From NCBI GenBank assembly GCA_945896935.1, contig CAMDER010000114.1, positions 1-5,815 of the forward strand: a stretch of DNA of 5,815 nt, written 5' to 3'. How positions within the stretch are numbered: position 1 is the first letter of the stretch; each line of letters starts with the position of its first letter. Made by a program: the position numbers and the translations under genes. Shown piece by piece: positions 1 through 5,771 of the stretch. This DNA comes from Bifidobacterium breve (lineage in GTDB: Bacteria > Actinomycetota > Acidimicrobiia > Acidimicrobiales > Ilumatobacteraceae). Under the pieces are notes generated by a model. It was given only the letters and a program-made list of their open reading frames with translations. It was not told where the DNA came from and did not search any database.

Positions 1-1
1 A

Positions 2-469
2 CCAGATGCACCAGCTGCTGTTGGTTCAACACTGACGTTCGCCAACTGCTGCTTCAGCATGGTCGACTGGCTCATGAGTGGTGTCTTCACCGAATTCCCC
101 AATCTCAAAATTGCGTACAGCGAAGGCCAGATCGGTTGGATTCCGTACATCCTCGAACGCGCCAACAATGTGTGGGAAGAGAATCGTGGTTGGGGCGGCA
201 TCGCCGACAAGGTTTTGGTTCCACCGAGCCAGTTGTTCAAAGAGCACGTGTACGGCTGTTACTTCGATGACCCGCATGGCTTGCGTTCACTCGAAGAAAT
301 CGGTGTCGATAACGTCACTTTCGAATGCGATTACCCGCACTCAGATTCAACATGGCCACACACTGCCAAGATTGCTGCCGAGCAGACCCGCGAACTCAGT
401 GATGAGGTCGTGTACAAGTTGATGCGCGGCAACGCCATCAAAATGCTCAGCATTACGCACCTCAAGTAA
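2..469 (+). CDS. Amidohydrolase-2 family metal-dependent hydrolase, C-terminal part
   Basis: This is the last 155 codons of a gene that starts upstream of the window; the frame is open from base 2 to the TAA at 467-469. The protein matches the C-terminal half of the amidohydrolase-2 (TIM-barrel, ACMSD-like) family. Visible hallmarks are the segment GVFTEFPNLKIAYSEGQIGW with PYILERANNVW after it, and the late motif ECDYPHSDSTWP, whose Asp is the expected metal/catalytic residue at the end of a barrel strand. Family members hydrolyse or decarboxylate small cyclic substrates in the cytoplasm, but the substrate cannot be read from this part. The N-terminal metal-binding HxH motif lies outside the window. 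The gene stops 2 nt before the acyl-CoA synthetase, so the two are probably in one catabolic operon. The family call is firm; the exact function is unknown. Confidence 0.88.
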   Translation, partial: PDAPAAVGSTLTFANCCFSMVDWLMSGVFTEFPNLKIAYSEGQIGWIPYILERANNVWEENRGWGGIADKVLVPPSQLFKEHVYGCYFDDPHGLRSLEEIGVDNVTFECDYPHSDSTWPHTAKIAAEQTRELSDEVVYKLMRGNAIKMLSITHLK

Positions 470-471
470 CT

Positions 472-2031
472 GTGCTGACCATCCCGCAAGTAGTGCGGGC
501 CACCGCAAAGTTTGGCGAACGAGAAGCGTTAGTTGACGGCGCACGACGTTGGTCGTTCATTGAAGTCGTACACGAAATCGAATCGGCAGGACGCGCCTTC
601 ATTGCGCAAGGCCTTGAACATGGTGACCGAGTTGCGATTTGGGCGCCCAATAGCGCCGAATGGATTTTTGCGGCTCTCGGCGCCCAACTTGTTGGTGGAG
701 TTTTAGTACCAATCAACACTCGATTCAAGGGCCACGAGGCGGCGTACGTCATTGAACGAAGTGGCGCCAAGTTTCTTTTTTGTTGCAACGATTTTCTCGG
801 CATCAACTATGTGAATGAGTTACGTCAGGCAGGCGAAAACACCGAATGCCTTTCGAACATCATCGTGATTTCAGGCAATGCCGCCAACGACGACCAGACC
901 TGGCAACAGTTCATTGCTCACGGATCAACGACATCAGACGCATTGGTTAAACAGCGCGAATCACAAGTACTTCCCGAAGATCTCTGCGACATCATTTTCA
1001 CATCCGGAACAACCGGAAAACCAAAGGGCGTGATGTCGCGCCACGATCAAACAATTCGCGTCTTTCTTGAATGGTCCAACATTGTTGGCCTGAACGAGAC
1101 TGACCGCTACTTAATCGTCAATCCGTTCTTTCACACGTTTGGTTACAAAGCCGGATTCCTCGCTTGTCTATTGCGTGGTGCCACAATGGTGCCCGTACCC
1201 GTCTTTGACGTTCCATCGGTTCTACAAAAGATCAGTGACGAGAAGATTTCGGCGCTTCCCGGCCCGCCTACTTTGTATCTCAGCATTCTCAATCATCCCG
1301 ACCGTGCGAGATTTGATTTGTCATCGTTGCGTCTCGCTGTCACCGGAGCTGCCGCAGTTCCCGTTGAAATGATTAAACGAATGCGCAATGAATTGAACTT
1401 CGAAGTCATCTTGACTGCCTACGGTCTCACTGAATCAACTGGCACCGTCACCATGTGCCGCGCCGATGACGACCCCATCACAATTTCAACAACCAGTGGT
1501 CGAGCAATCACCGATGTTGAAGTTCGAATTGTTGACGAAAACAACAATGAAGTTCAGCGTGGAGAATCTGGTGAAATCGTCTGCCGTGGCTACAACGTCA
1601 TGCCCGGATACTTCGCCGATCCCGCGGCCACGGCACAAACGATTGATGCTGATGGGTGGCTACACACTGGCGATATTGGTGTCATGAATGAACATGGATA
1701 CGTCACGATCACCGATCGCCTAAAAGACATGTTTATTGTCGGCGGCTTCAATGCGTACCCAGCTGAAATCGAAAATGAATTCATGAATCATCCAGCAATT
1801 GCCCAAGTCGCAATTGTTGGTCGCCCCGACGAACGTATGGGCGAAGTTGGTCACGCATTCGTGGTTCTACGACATGACCAACAAGTCACTGCAGAGGAGT
1901 TATTGGACTGGGCGCGAAATCGCATGGCGAACTACAAAGCTCCGCGACACATCACATTTGTTGATGCACTTCCCACCAACGCCAGCGGCAAGGTTCTGAA
2001 GTTCGAACTACGAAACCATATTGCCTTGTAG
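472..2031 (+). CDS. FadD3-like acyl-CoA synthetase (AMP-forming)
   Basis: This is a complete 519-residue ANL-superfamily adenylating enzyme, which activates a carboxylic acid with ATP and CoA to an acyl-CoA in the cytoplasm. Visible motifs are the phosphate loop TSGTTGKPKG (177-186), YGLTES (317-322), GWLHTGD with the ribose-binding Asp401, the hinge DRLKDMFIVGGF (415-426) and the catalytic Lys507 in ASGKVLK. Length is normal for the family. Blocks such as NPFFHTFGYKAG, ALPGPPTLY, DLSSLR and LTAYGLTE resemble, from memory, mycobacterial FadD3, which activates the steroid C/D-ring acid HIP. A medium-chain or aromatic acid ligase remains possible. The GTG at 472 was chosen because the N-terminus starting LTIPQVVRATA fits the family and no in-frame ATG exists for about 185 codons. 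There is no clear Shine-Dalgarno, and the preceding stop codon is 2 nt away, which suggests translational coupling. Confidence 0.93.
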   Translation: MLTIPQVVRATAKFGEREALVDGARRWSFIEVVHEIESAGRAFIAQGLEHGDRVAIWAPNSAEWIFAALGAQLVGGVLVPINTRFKGHEAAYVIERSGAKFLFCCNDFLGINYVNELRQAGENTECLSNIIVISGNAANDDQTWQQFIAHGSTTSDALVKQRESQVLPEDLCDIIFTSGTTGKPKGVMSRHDQTIRVFLEWSNIVGLNETDRYLIVNPFFHTFGYKAGFLACLLRGATMVPVPVFDVPSVLQKISDEKISALPGPPTLYLSILNHPDRARFDLSSLRLAVTGAAAVPVEMIKRMRNELNFEVILTAYGLTESTGTVTMCRADDDPITISTTSGRAITDVEVRIVDENNNEVQRGESGEIVCRGYNVMPGYFADPAATAQTIDADGWLHTGDIGVMNEHGYVTITDRLKDMFIVGGFNAYPAEIENEFMNHPAIAQVAIVGRPDERMGEVGHAFVVLRHDQQVTAEELLDWARNRMANYKAPRHITFVDALPTNASGKVLKFELRNHIAL

Positions 2032-2078
2032 TTCTGGTGGGGATTTTTCTTCATTTTGAAGAAAAATCCTCACCAGAA
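2032..2078 (+). terminator. Long hairpin between convergent genes, probable terminator
   Basis: Bases 2032-2053 pair with 2057-2078 over 22 positions around a TTT loop. The stem starts directly after the stop codon of the acyl-CoA synthetase and ends 11 nt before the stop codon of the opposing surface-protein gene. All pairs are Watson-Crick except 2040/2070, which is a G-U wobble in the + strand RNA but a C-A mismatch in the - strand RNA, so the fold favours + strand transcripts. Neither side has a proper U-tract after the stem, although an A/T run lies inside it. It may therefore be a terminator with a weak tail, a Rho-linked 3' end or an RNA-stabilising structure. Some bidirectional activity is possible. 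Confidence 0.7.
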
Positions 2079-2089
2079 TCTGACGTCAA

Positions 2090-4795
2090 TTAGCTCAGGA
2101 GTGCGCTAGAGCGTCGACGGATCGCCAGTATGAGAATTCCGGCAACAGTCAGCATCAGAACCCATGACAACAACAGATCGTTTCTTCCGCTTCCGGTGGT
2201 CGGCAACATACTGGCCGTCACTGTGATCGGCTGCGCAAAACCAATTCCGCTTTCAGGTGCATATGCAGCCAACGTGTGATTGCCACCTGCTAGCGAACTC
2301 GGAATTTCTCCGGTCAAAGTCACAAACCCATTGACATCGGCGTAACCCGAACCAATGACCTGCGGAGTTGACGCAACGATAAGTTGCACAAACTCGTTCG
2401 GCTGGAAACCGCCATACGTGATCGTGACAGCTTCGCCGTTGGAGAATGATGTATCGGCAGTCAAGCCACCTTCGACGACTGGCAACGCCTTAATGATGTC
2501 AATTGCGGGAGGAGGCAAAGTTGTCTTTGTGGTGGTTTCGGTTTGACCACCATTGTCCGGCAAGTTTGTTTCTTGATTTGCGGGCACCGATGAATCAGGC
2601 ACCGATGAATCAGGAACCGATGAATCAGGAACCGATTCAACCGGCGGCGGCGCAGGTATGCGGTACGCCTCAATGCCGTACACACGACTGAAGGCAGATC
2701 CAGAGCCAGTCACGCTGATCGCAATGTGATTCCAACCATCCTGAAGGTTCTCATTGAATACTCGCACGACGTTGCCTTCTGCAGCGGTTGCCGCAACATT
2801 AATTGATTCAGTTTCTGAAGGCACAATGACGCTGTACGCCTGCACATTCGGATCAAATGCCGCTGGAGTTAAAGAAACGTTGGTCGTTAGCGAAGCGAGT
2901 CGTGGCGTGTTTGCATAATCACTAATTGAAGTTTCTGTACCAAGTTCAACACGCACGGCGGTATCAACACCCGATGACGTATCAATTTTCGTCGTTCCGT
3001 TGAGAGTGCTCGCGTTGATCTGAGCAGTTGCCCCAATCCAAATTGAACTCCTGGGCCACGAATAATAACTAAAAGTTCCATCTGCGCCAGTCGTGTGGGA
3101 GCCATGATCGGGCGAGGCGAACTGCAACCTAAATGGTGTATTTGGCCGAATGTTGAATTCATCGCTGTAGTTCCAGCCTTGGCTATAACCGCGAGCTCCT
3201 TGAACTGGTTCCCCGTTGTCGGTCACCAACACCGACACCTTGACAGCGCGAGGGATGGTCATTTCAAGATTTCCATCTTCAGCTGCGTTCCAAGTAAACG
3301 ACGAACCCGAGTTGGTGACTGTGTCAGGTCCAGTCAGCCCATTTTGTGTAGGTGCTGGTTCGAGCGAAATAGAGATGTCACCATTTGGCACAAACATTGA
3401 GAAGGCGCCATTTGCATCGGTCACTCCTCGCCCGGTTCCGTCGTTGTTTCCTCCAAGAACCGTCCAGCCAACTTGTGGATCGCCATCAAAATCAAGCAGT
3501 CGTCCCGTGAGTTCCCCTGGAGCCGGAGGCATTTGCACAGTAACCATTGACATTCCTGCCGTGATTGCGGTTGTCACCGATCCTCGCTGCGTCAGACCAT
3601 TGACGACGTTGTTGACGTTGATGGTTTGCGATTCTGTCGGCCACGCATAGAACCGCAAAACGCCATTTGCATCGGAAACATGAGAAGACCAGTCGGGCGA
3701 AGCAAACTGCAAGTTAAAGGGAGTGTTCGGAATGATGTCAAACGATGGTGAATACTTCCAGCCTGAACTCGATGTCGTTGCACCTACAACCGGATTATTT
3801 CCTTGCATGACCTTCACGGCCACATTCACCATTGGAGGAACTGTCATGTTCAATGCACCACCAACGCTCGGCGTCCAAAGGAAAGACGAACCTGAATCGG
3901 TCACCGTATCGGGACCTGTCGTTCCGCCATTTGAACTTGCGGGCGTCAGGCCAACACGCACTTCTCCATCTGGGACATACATCGAGAACGCCCCATTTGC
4001 ATCGGTCAATCCTTCACCACGGCCATCGTCATTCCAGGCGTTCACGGTCCAGCCAACCTGAGCGACATTGTTTGTATCAAGAAGGCGACCCGTCATCTGC
4101 ACTGGCGCCGAAGGCATTGCAATTGTCAAGATTGGAAGATCTGCGCTGATGGATCGTGTGATGGATCGAGTTTGACGAACTCCGTTAATCACTGATGCCG
4201 CACCAAAAGATAAATCCACTTTGGGCCAAGAATAGAAATGAAAAATACCGTCGGCTCCAGTTGAGCGAACCCTATTGTCAGGTGTCGCCGACTGCAGGTA
4301 GAAACTCTTTCCTGGCACGATGTCAAAGGTGTCTGAAGTCTTCCAACCCGAACCAAAACTCGAAGCGCCCGCAATCGGTTCGCCACCGCGCATCACCTTG
4401 ACAGTGACGTCAATCAATGCGGGAACAGTCATATTCAATGGGTCACCGGAACTTGAATCCCATTGGAAACGCGCTCCCGAGTCGGTCACTGTGTCGGGTC
4501 CAGTATCGCCGTTGTTGGTCGAAGCTGGATTCAAACCAATGTTCAATGTTCCAGTTTGAACACTGAACGAAAAGCGTCCGGTCGAGTCTGTGACCGCATT
4601 CCCGCCACCATCAACCGAGACCGTCCAACCGACCTGAGCGACCCCATTGGTGTCGAGCAGTCGACCCGACAATGTCGTCACGATCGCCGATGCGTGAGGC
4701 ACTTGCCCAAACGCTGCTGCCGACGCCACAAGAGCCAAAATGACACTCAAGCGACCAAAAAACTTGTTTTTCGTCTTGTTTATAGTTTTCGCCAT
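2090..4795 (-). CDS. LPXTG-anchored repeat surface protein
   Basis: This encodes a secreted, probably sortase-anchored wall protein of 901 residues. In order it has a signal peptide (about 1-37, positive start, hydrophobic core, HASA before the cut), three tandem repeats (42-233, 234-428, 429-about 620), a cadherin-like beta-sandwich domain (about 633-712), a Pro/Ser/Thr linker with three PDSSV units (about 714-764), and an Ig-like domain (about 767-860) with the pattern GGFQPNEFV...ADVNGFV...GGNHTL. It ends with LPTTG (864-868), a hydrophobic span and the tail RRRSSALLS. I chose the ATG at 4795 because AAGG lies 6 nt upstream on its strand; an in-frame GTG at 4810 would add five residues (MARLC). 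No catalytic motif was seen. A structural or adhesive stalk is inferred and the ligand is unknown. The gene follows the dioxygenase gene by 47 nt on the same strand, so they may share a transcript, but no functional link is evident. Confidence 0.92.
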   Translation of the reverse strand: MAKTINKTKNKFFGRLSVILALVASAAAFGQVPHASAIVTTLSGRLLDTNGVAQVGWTVSVDGGGNAVTDSTGRFSFSVQTGTLNIGLNPASTNNGDTGPDTVTDSGARFQWDSSSGDPLNMTVPALIDVTVKVMRGGEPIAGASSFGSGWKTSDTFDIVPGKSFYLQSATPDNRVRSTGADGIFHFYSWPKVDLSFGAASVINGVRQTRSITRSISADLPILTIAMPSAPVQMTGRLLDTNNVAQVGWTVNAWNDDGRGEGLTDANGAFSMYVPDGEVRVGLTPASSNGGTTGPDTVTDSGSSFLWTPSVGGALNMTVPPMVNVAVKVMQGNNPVVGATTSSSGWKYSPSFDIIPNTPFNLQFASPDWSSHVSDANGVLRFYAWPTESQTINVNNVVNGLTQRGSVTTAITAGMSMVTVQMPPAPGELTGRLLDFDGDPQVGWTVLGGNNDGTGRGVTDANGAFSMFVPNGDISISLEPAPTQNGLTGPDTVTNSGSSFTWNAAEDGNLEMTIPRAVKVSVLVTDNGEPVQGARGYSQGWNYSDEFNIRPNTPFRLQFASPDHGSHTTGADGTFSYYSWPRSSIWIGATAQINASTLNGTTKIDTSSGVDTAVRVELGTETSISDYANTPRLASLTTNVSLTPAAFDPNVQAYSVIVPSETESINVAATAAEGNVVRVFNENLQDGWNHIAISVTGSGSAFSRVYGIEAYRIPAPPPVESVPDSSVPDSSVPDSSVPANQETNLPDNGGQTETTTKTTLPPPAIDIIKALPVVEGGLTADTSFSNGEAVTITYGGFQPNEFVQLIVASTPQVIGSGYADVNGFVTLTGEIPSSLAGGNHTLAAYAPESGIGFAQPITVTASMLPTTGSGRNDLLLSWVLMLTVAGILILAIRRRSSALLS
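2093..2206 (-). other. LPTTG cell-wall sorting signal
   Basis: The C-terminus has LPTTG at 2192-2206, then a short polar gap (SGRND), about 20 hydrophobic residues (LLLSWVLMLTVAGILILAI) and the positive tail RRRSSALLS. This is the standard three-part sortase substrate signal: cleavage between Thr and Gly, with transfer to the wall. No sortase gene lies in the window, so the housekeeping sortase is presumed to act from elsewhere. Confidence 0.9.
2586..2640 (-). repeat. 15-bp in-frame direct repeat coding for PDSSV linker
   Basis: Three consecutive 15-bp units read accgatgaatcagg plus one base on the + strand at 2586-2600, 2601-2615 and 2616-2630, followed by a partial copy accgattcaa. The last two units are identical and the first differs only in its final base. 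On the coding strand each unit gives Asp-Ser-Ser-Val-Pro, forming a short extended linker between the cadherin-like and Ig-like domains. Unit length is a multiple of three, so copy changes would keep the frame. Confidence 0.9.
2660..2899 (-). other. Cadherin-like beta-sandwich domain in the surface protein
   Basis: This segment of about 80 residues follows the recognisable pattern of the cadherin-like beta-sandwich family (Pfam Cadherin-like, PF12733): an L-x-S-L-T start, LTPAFDPNVQAYSV, VPSETESINV, NLQDGWNHIAISV and the closing SRVYGIEAYR. Such domains are common spacers in bacterial surface and cell-wall proteins. The assignment is by pattern memory, not by search. Confidence 0.75.
2936..3511 (-). 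repeat. Protein repeat unit 3 of 3 (about 192 residues)
   Basis: The unit begins LTGRLLDFDGDPQVGWTV and carries TDANGAFSMFVP, TGPDTVTNSGSSF, LEMTIP, DNGEPVQGA, QGWNYSDEFNI, RLQFASPDHGSH and YYSWP. The last 30 or so residues drift from units 1 and 2 and pass into the cadherin-like domain, so its end is approximate. Confidence 0.83.
3512..4096 (-). repeat. Protein repeat unit 2 of 3 (about 195 residues)
   Basis: The unit begins MTGRLLDTNNVAQVGWTV and repeats the order of landmarks of unit 1: TDANGAFSMYVP, TGPDTVTDSGSSF, LNMTVP, VKVMQGNNPVVGA, SGWKYSPSFDI, NLQFASPDWSSH and FYAWP. Its first half is closest to unit 3, as both share TDANGAFSM and SGSSF. The opening VAQVGWTV segment is instead shared with unit 1. 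Confidence 0.87.
4097..4672 (-). repeat. Protein repeat unit 1 of 3 (about 192 residues)
   Basis: The first tandem unit begins LSGRLLDTNGVAQVGWTV. Its first half has the features GRLLD, VGWTV, TDSTGRFSF, TGPDTVTDSG and LNMTVP. Its second half has VKVMRGGEPIAGA, SGWKTSDTFDI, YLQSATPD, a Gly-Ala-Asp-Gly turn and FYSWP. Each half has the rhythm of a small carboxypeptidase-regulatory/transthyretin-like beta sandwich; that fold call is inference. This is the most diverged unit at the central ATPDNR segment, where the other two read ASPD followed by SSH or GSH. Confidence 0.85.
4685..4795 (-). other. Sec signal peptide of the surface protein
   Basis: Residues 1-37 have a Lys-rich start (MAKTINKTKNKFFGR), a hydrophobic core (LSVILALVASAAAFG) and a small-residue cleavage site, ASA, before IVTT. 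This is a typical type I signal peptide, with the cut expected after residue 37. It agrees with export and with the C-terminal sorting signal. Confidence 0.85.
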
Positions 4796-4842
4796 GCACA
4801 ACCTTGCCACAACTGATGTGCATTGTGCAAGTTATAAACTAA
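4796..4842 (-). other. 47-nt gap between dioxygenase and surface-protein genes
   Basis: The gap holds the AAGG ribosome-binding candidate (+ strand cctt, 4802-4805) that decides the ATG start at 4795. It also has a short inverted repeat, gcacaa (4796-4801) with ttgtgc (4823-4828). The octamer gttataaa occurs at 4831-4838 and again at 4849-4856, where it overlaps the end of the dioxygenase gene. No clear terminator or confident promoter is visible, so co-transcription with the dioxygenase gene is possible but unproven. Confidence 0.45.
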
Positions 4843-5664
4843 TTACACGTTATAAATCGTGGCGCGGCGAGCCCGGCGGCGCTGGCCACGATAATCATTC
4901 AACGCATAATGCATCGTGTAGCGGTTATCCCACAACGCAGCATCACCCGATGTCCACTTCCACCTGATCTGAAGCTCAGGCCGTTCGGCGGTCTGGTTGA
5001 TGACTTCAAGGAGGTGCATGCTCTCCATCGGCTTTAAACCGACAATCGAGTTGGTCCAACCACGGTTCACAAACAGAACTTTCTCTCCAGTCGTGTGATG
5101 CTCGCGCACCATCGGATGGACCGCCGTTCCGGTCAGTGGTGGTCGCCCGTGATTGGCATCTAATCCACTAATGAACTCTTGGATCGGCTCGCTCAACGAA
5201 TTGAAGGCCTTGATCTGGTTCGACCACATGGTGTCGCCGCCCGACTTCGCGGCAATCTCCATCACGAACATCGATCCGATCGGCGGATTGTCAGTGAAGG
5301 TCACATCGGTGTGCCACACCGCGGTCTGACGAGGATCAAGTTTCAGTTCAGTGTCCAACACTAAAATCTCGGGGAAACCTTCATCGCGCAATGACGGGGC
5401 GTTGCGATAGTCGCCACCAGCTTCGGTGGTCGCCGCAATGTGGTTTCCGAAGAGTCGCGCCATACGCATTTGGTCAACTGGTGCCAAATTGGCTGCTGGG
5501 AAAAACAGCACCAAATGTTCGGCCCACGCCGCCTTCAATTCAACTGCTATCTCGGCAAGTGCTTCATCGCTCAATTTGGCGACCTCAAGACCCTCAACAA
5601 CCGCCCCAAGAGCACCCGGAAGTGGGGAAATTGCAATCTTTGAGCCAGAAATCAAATTGGTCAT
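4843..5664 (-). CDS. TauD/TfdA-family Fe(II)/2-oxoglutarate dioxygenase
   Basis: This is a complete 273-residue cytoplasmic dioxygenase. Family members couple oxidative decarboxylation of 2-oxoglutarate to hydroxylation of a substrate such as taurine, alkyl sulfates or aryloxyalkanoates. The metal triad is visible as H118 and D120 in WHTDVTF and H252 in NRYTMHYALNDY. R263 and R267 in the Arg-rich GQRRRARRATI segment sit at the same offsets from the distal His (+11 and +15) as in E. coli TauD, recalled from memory, and provide the 2-oxoglutarate contact. The family segment AVHPMVREHHTTGEKVLFVN is also present. The protein ends six residues after the last Arg, so the tail is slightly shorter than in TauD. 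The ATG at 5662-5664 gives the normal N-terminus; the ribosome site is weak (GAG about 2-5 nt upstream). Substrate is unknown. It is divergent from the gene at 5772. Confidence 0.92.
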   Translation of the reverse strand: MTNLISGSKIAISPLPGALGAVVEGLEVAKLSDEALAEIAVELKAAWAEHLVLFFPAANLAPVDQMRMARLFGNHIAATTEAGGDYRNAPSLRDEGFPEILVLDTELKLDPRQTAVWHTDVTFTDNPPIGSMFVMEIAAKSGGDTMWSNQIKAFNSLSEPIQEFISGLDANHGRPPLTGTAVHPMVREHHTTGEKVLFVNRGWTNSIVGLKPMESMHLLEVINQTAERPELQIRWKWTSGDAALWDNRYTMHYALNDYRGQRRRARRATIYNV

Positions 5665-5771
5665 AACTCAACCGTACAACGGTCCAGATGCCAATGAAAG
5701 ACCTTTCTGACTCGCCGTCAGATTTTCGGGGTCGCTGCACTAGAGTTCATTCACTGTTTGAGGGGGAGTTT
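5665..5771. promoter_or_regulatory. Divergent intergenic region with small palindrome
   Basis: These 107 nt separate two genes that point away from each other, so promoters for both must lie here or overlap the gene starts. The clearest structure is tctgac-tcgcc-gtcaga (5706-5722), a 6-bp hyphenated palindrome followed by TTTT, which could be an operator. A good Shine-Dalgarno, aggggga, at 5761-5767 serves the right-hand gene. I could not assign convincing -35/-10 pairs on either strand. Confidence 0.5.

Noticed and set aside
26..277. 83-codon frame on the - strand opposite the amidohydrolase
   Set aside because: It overlaps a well-supported family member on the other strand and shows no motif of its own.
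2032..2078. Inverted repeat as the end of an insertion sequence or MITE
   Set aside because: The arms are separated by only 3 nt, there is no flanking target duplication or transposase, and the position between convergent stop codons fits a transcript-end hairpin.
2586..2640. Possible CRISPR-like array
   Set aside because: The 15-bp units are directly adjacent with no spacers and lie in frame inside a coding region.
2461..2691. Frames with repeated FLIHR or MNQEP peptides on both strands
   Set aside because: These are other-frame readings of the 15-bp PDSSV repeat, not separate repeat proteins.
3216..3650. Open frame of 144 codons on the + strand opposite the surface-protein gene
   Set aside because: It is antisense to a clearly coding repeat region with domain and signal-peptide support. 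Its translation has no recognisable motif and similar fragments recur with each repeat, as expected of a shadow.
3723..4149. Two overlapping + strand frames (112 and 105 codons) opposite repeat 2
   Set aside because: They are antisense shadows of the surface-protein gene. One mirrors the frame at 3216-3650 because the underlying DNA is repeated.
5391..5710. Several + strand frames of 67-94 codons opposite the dioxygenase start
   Set aside because: The - strand frame has an intact catalytic triad and family length; these are antisense shadows.
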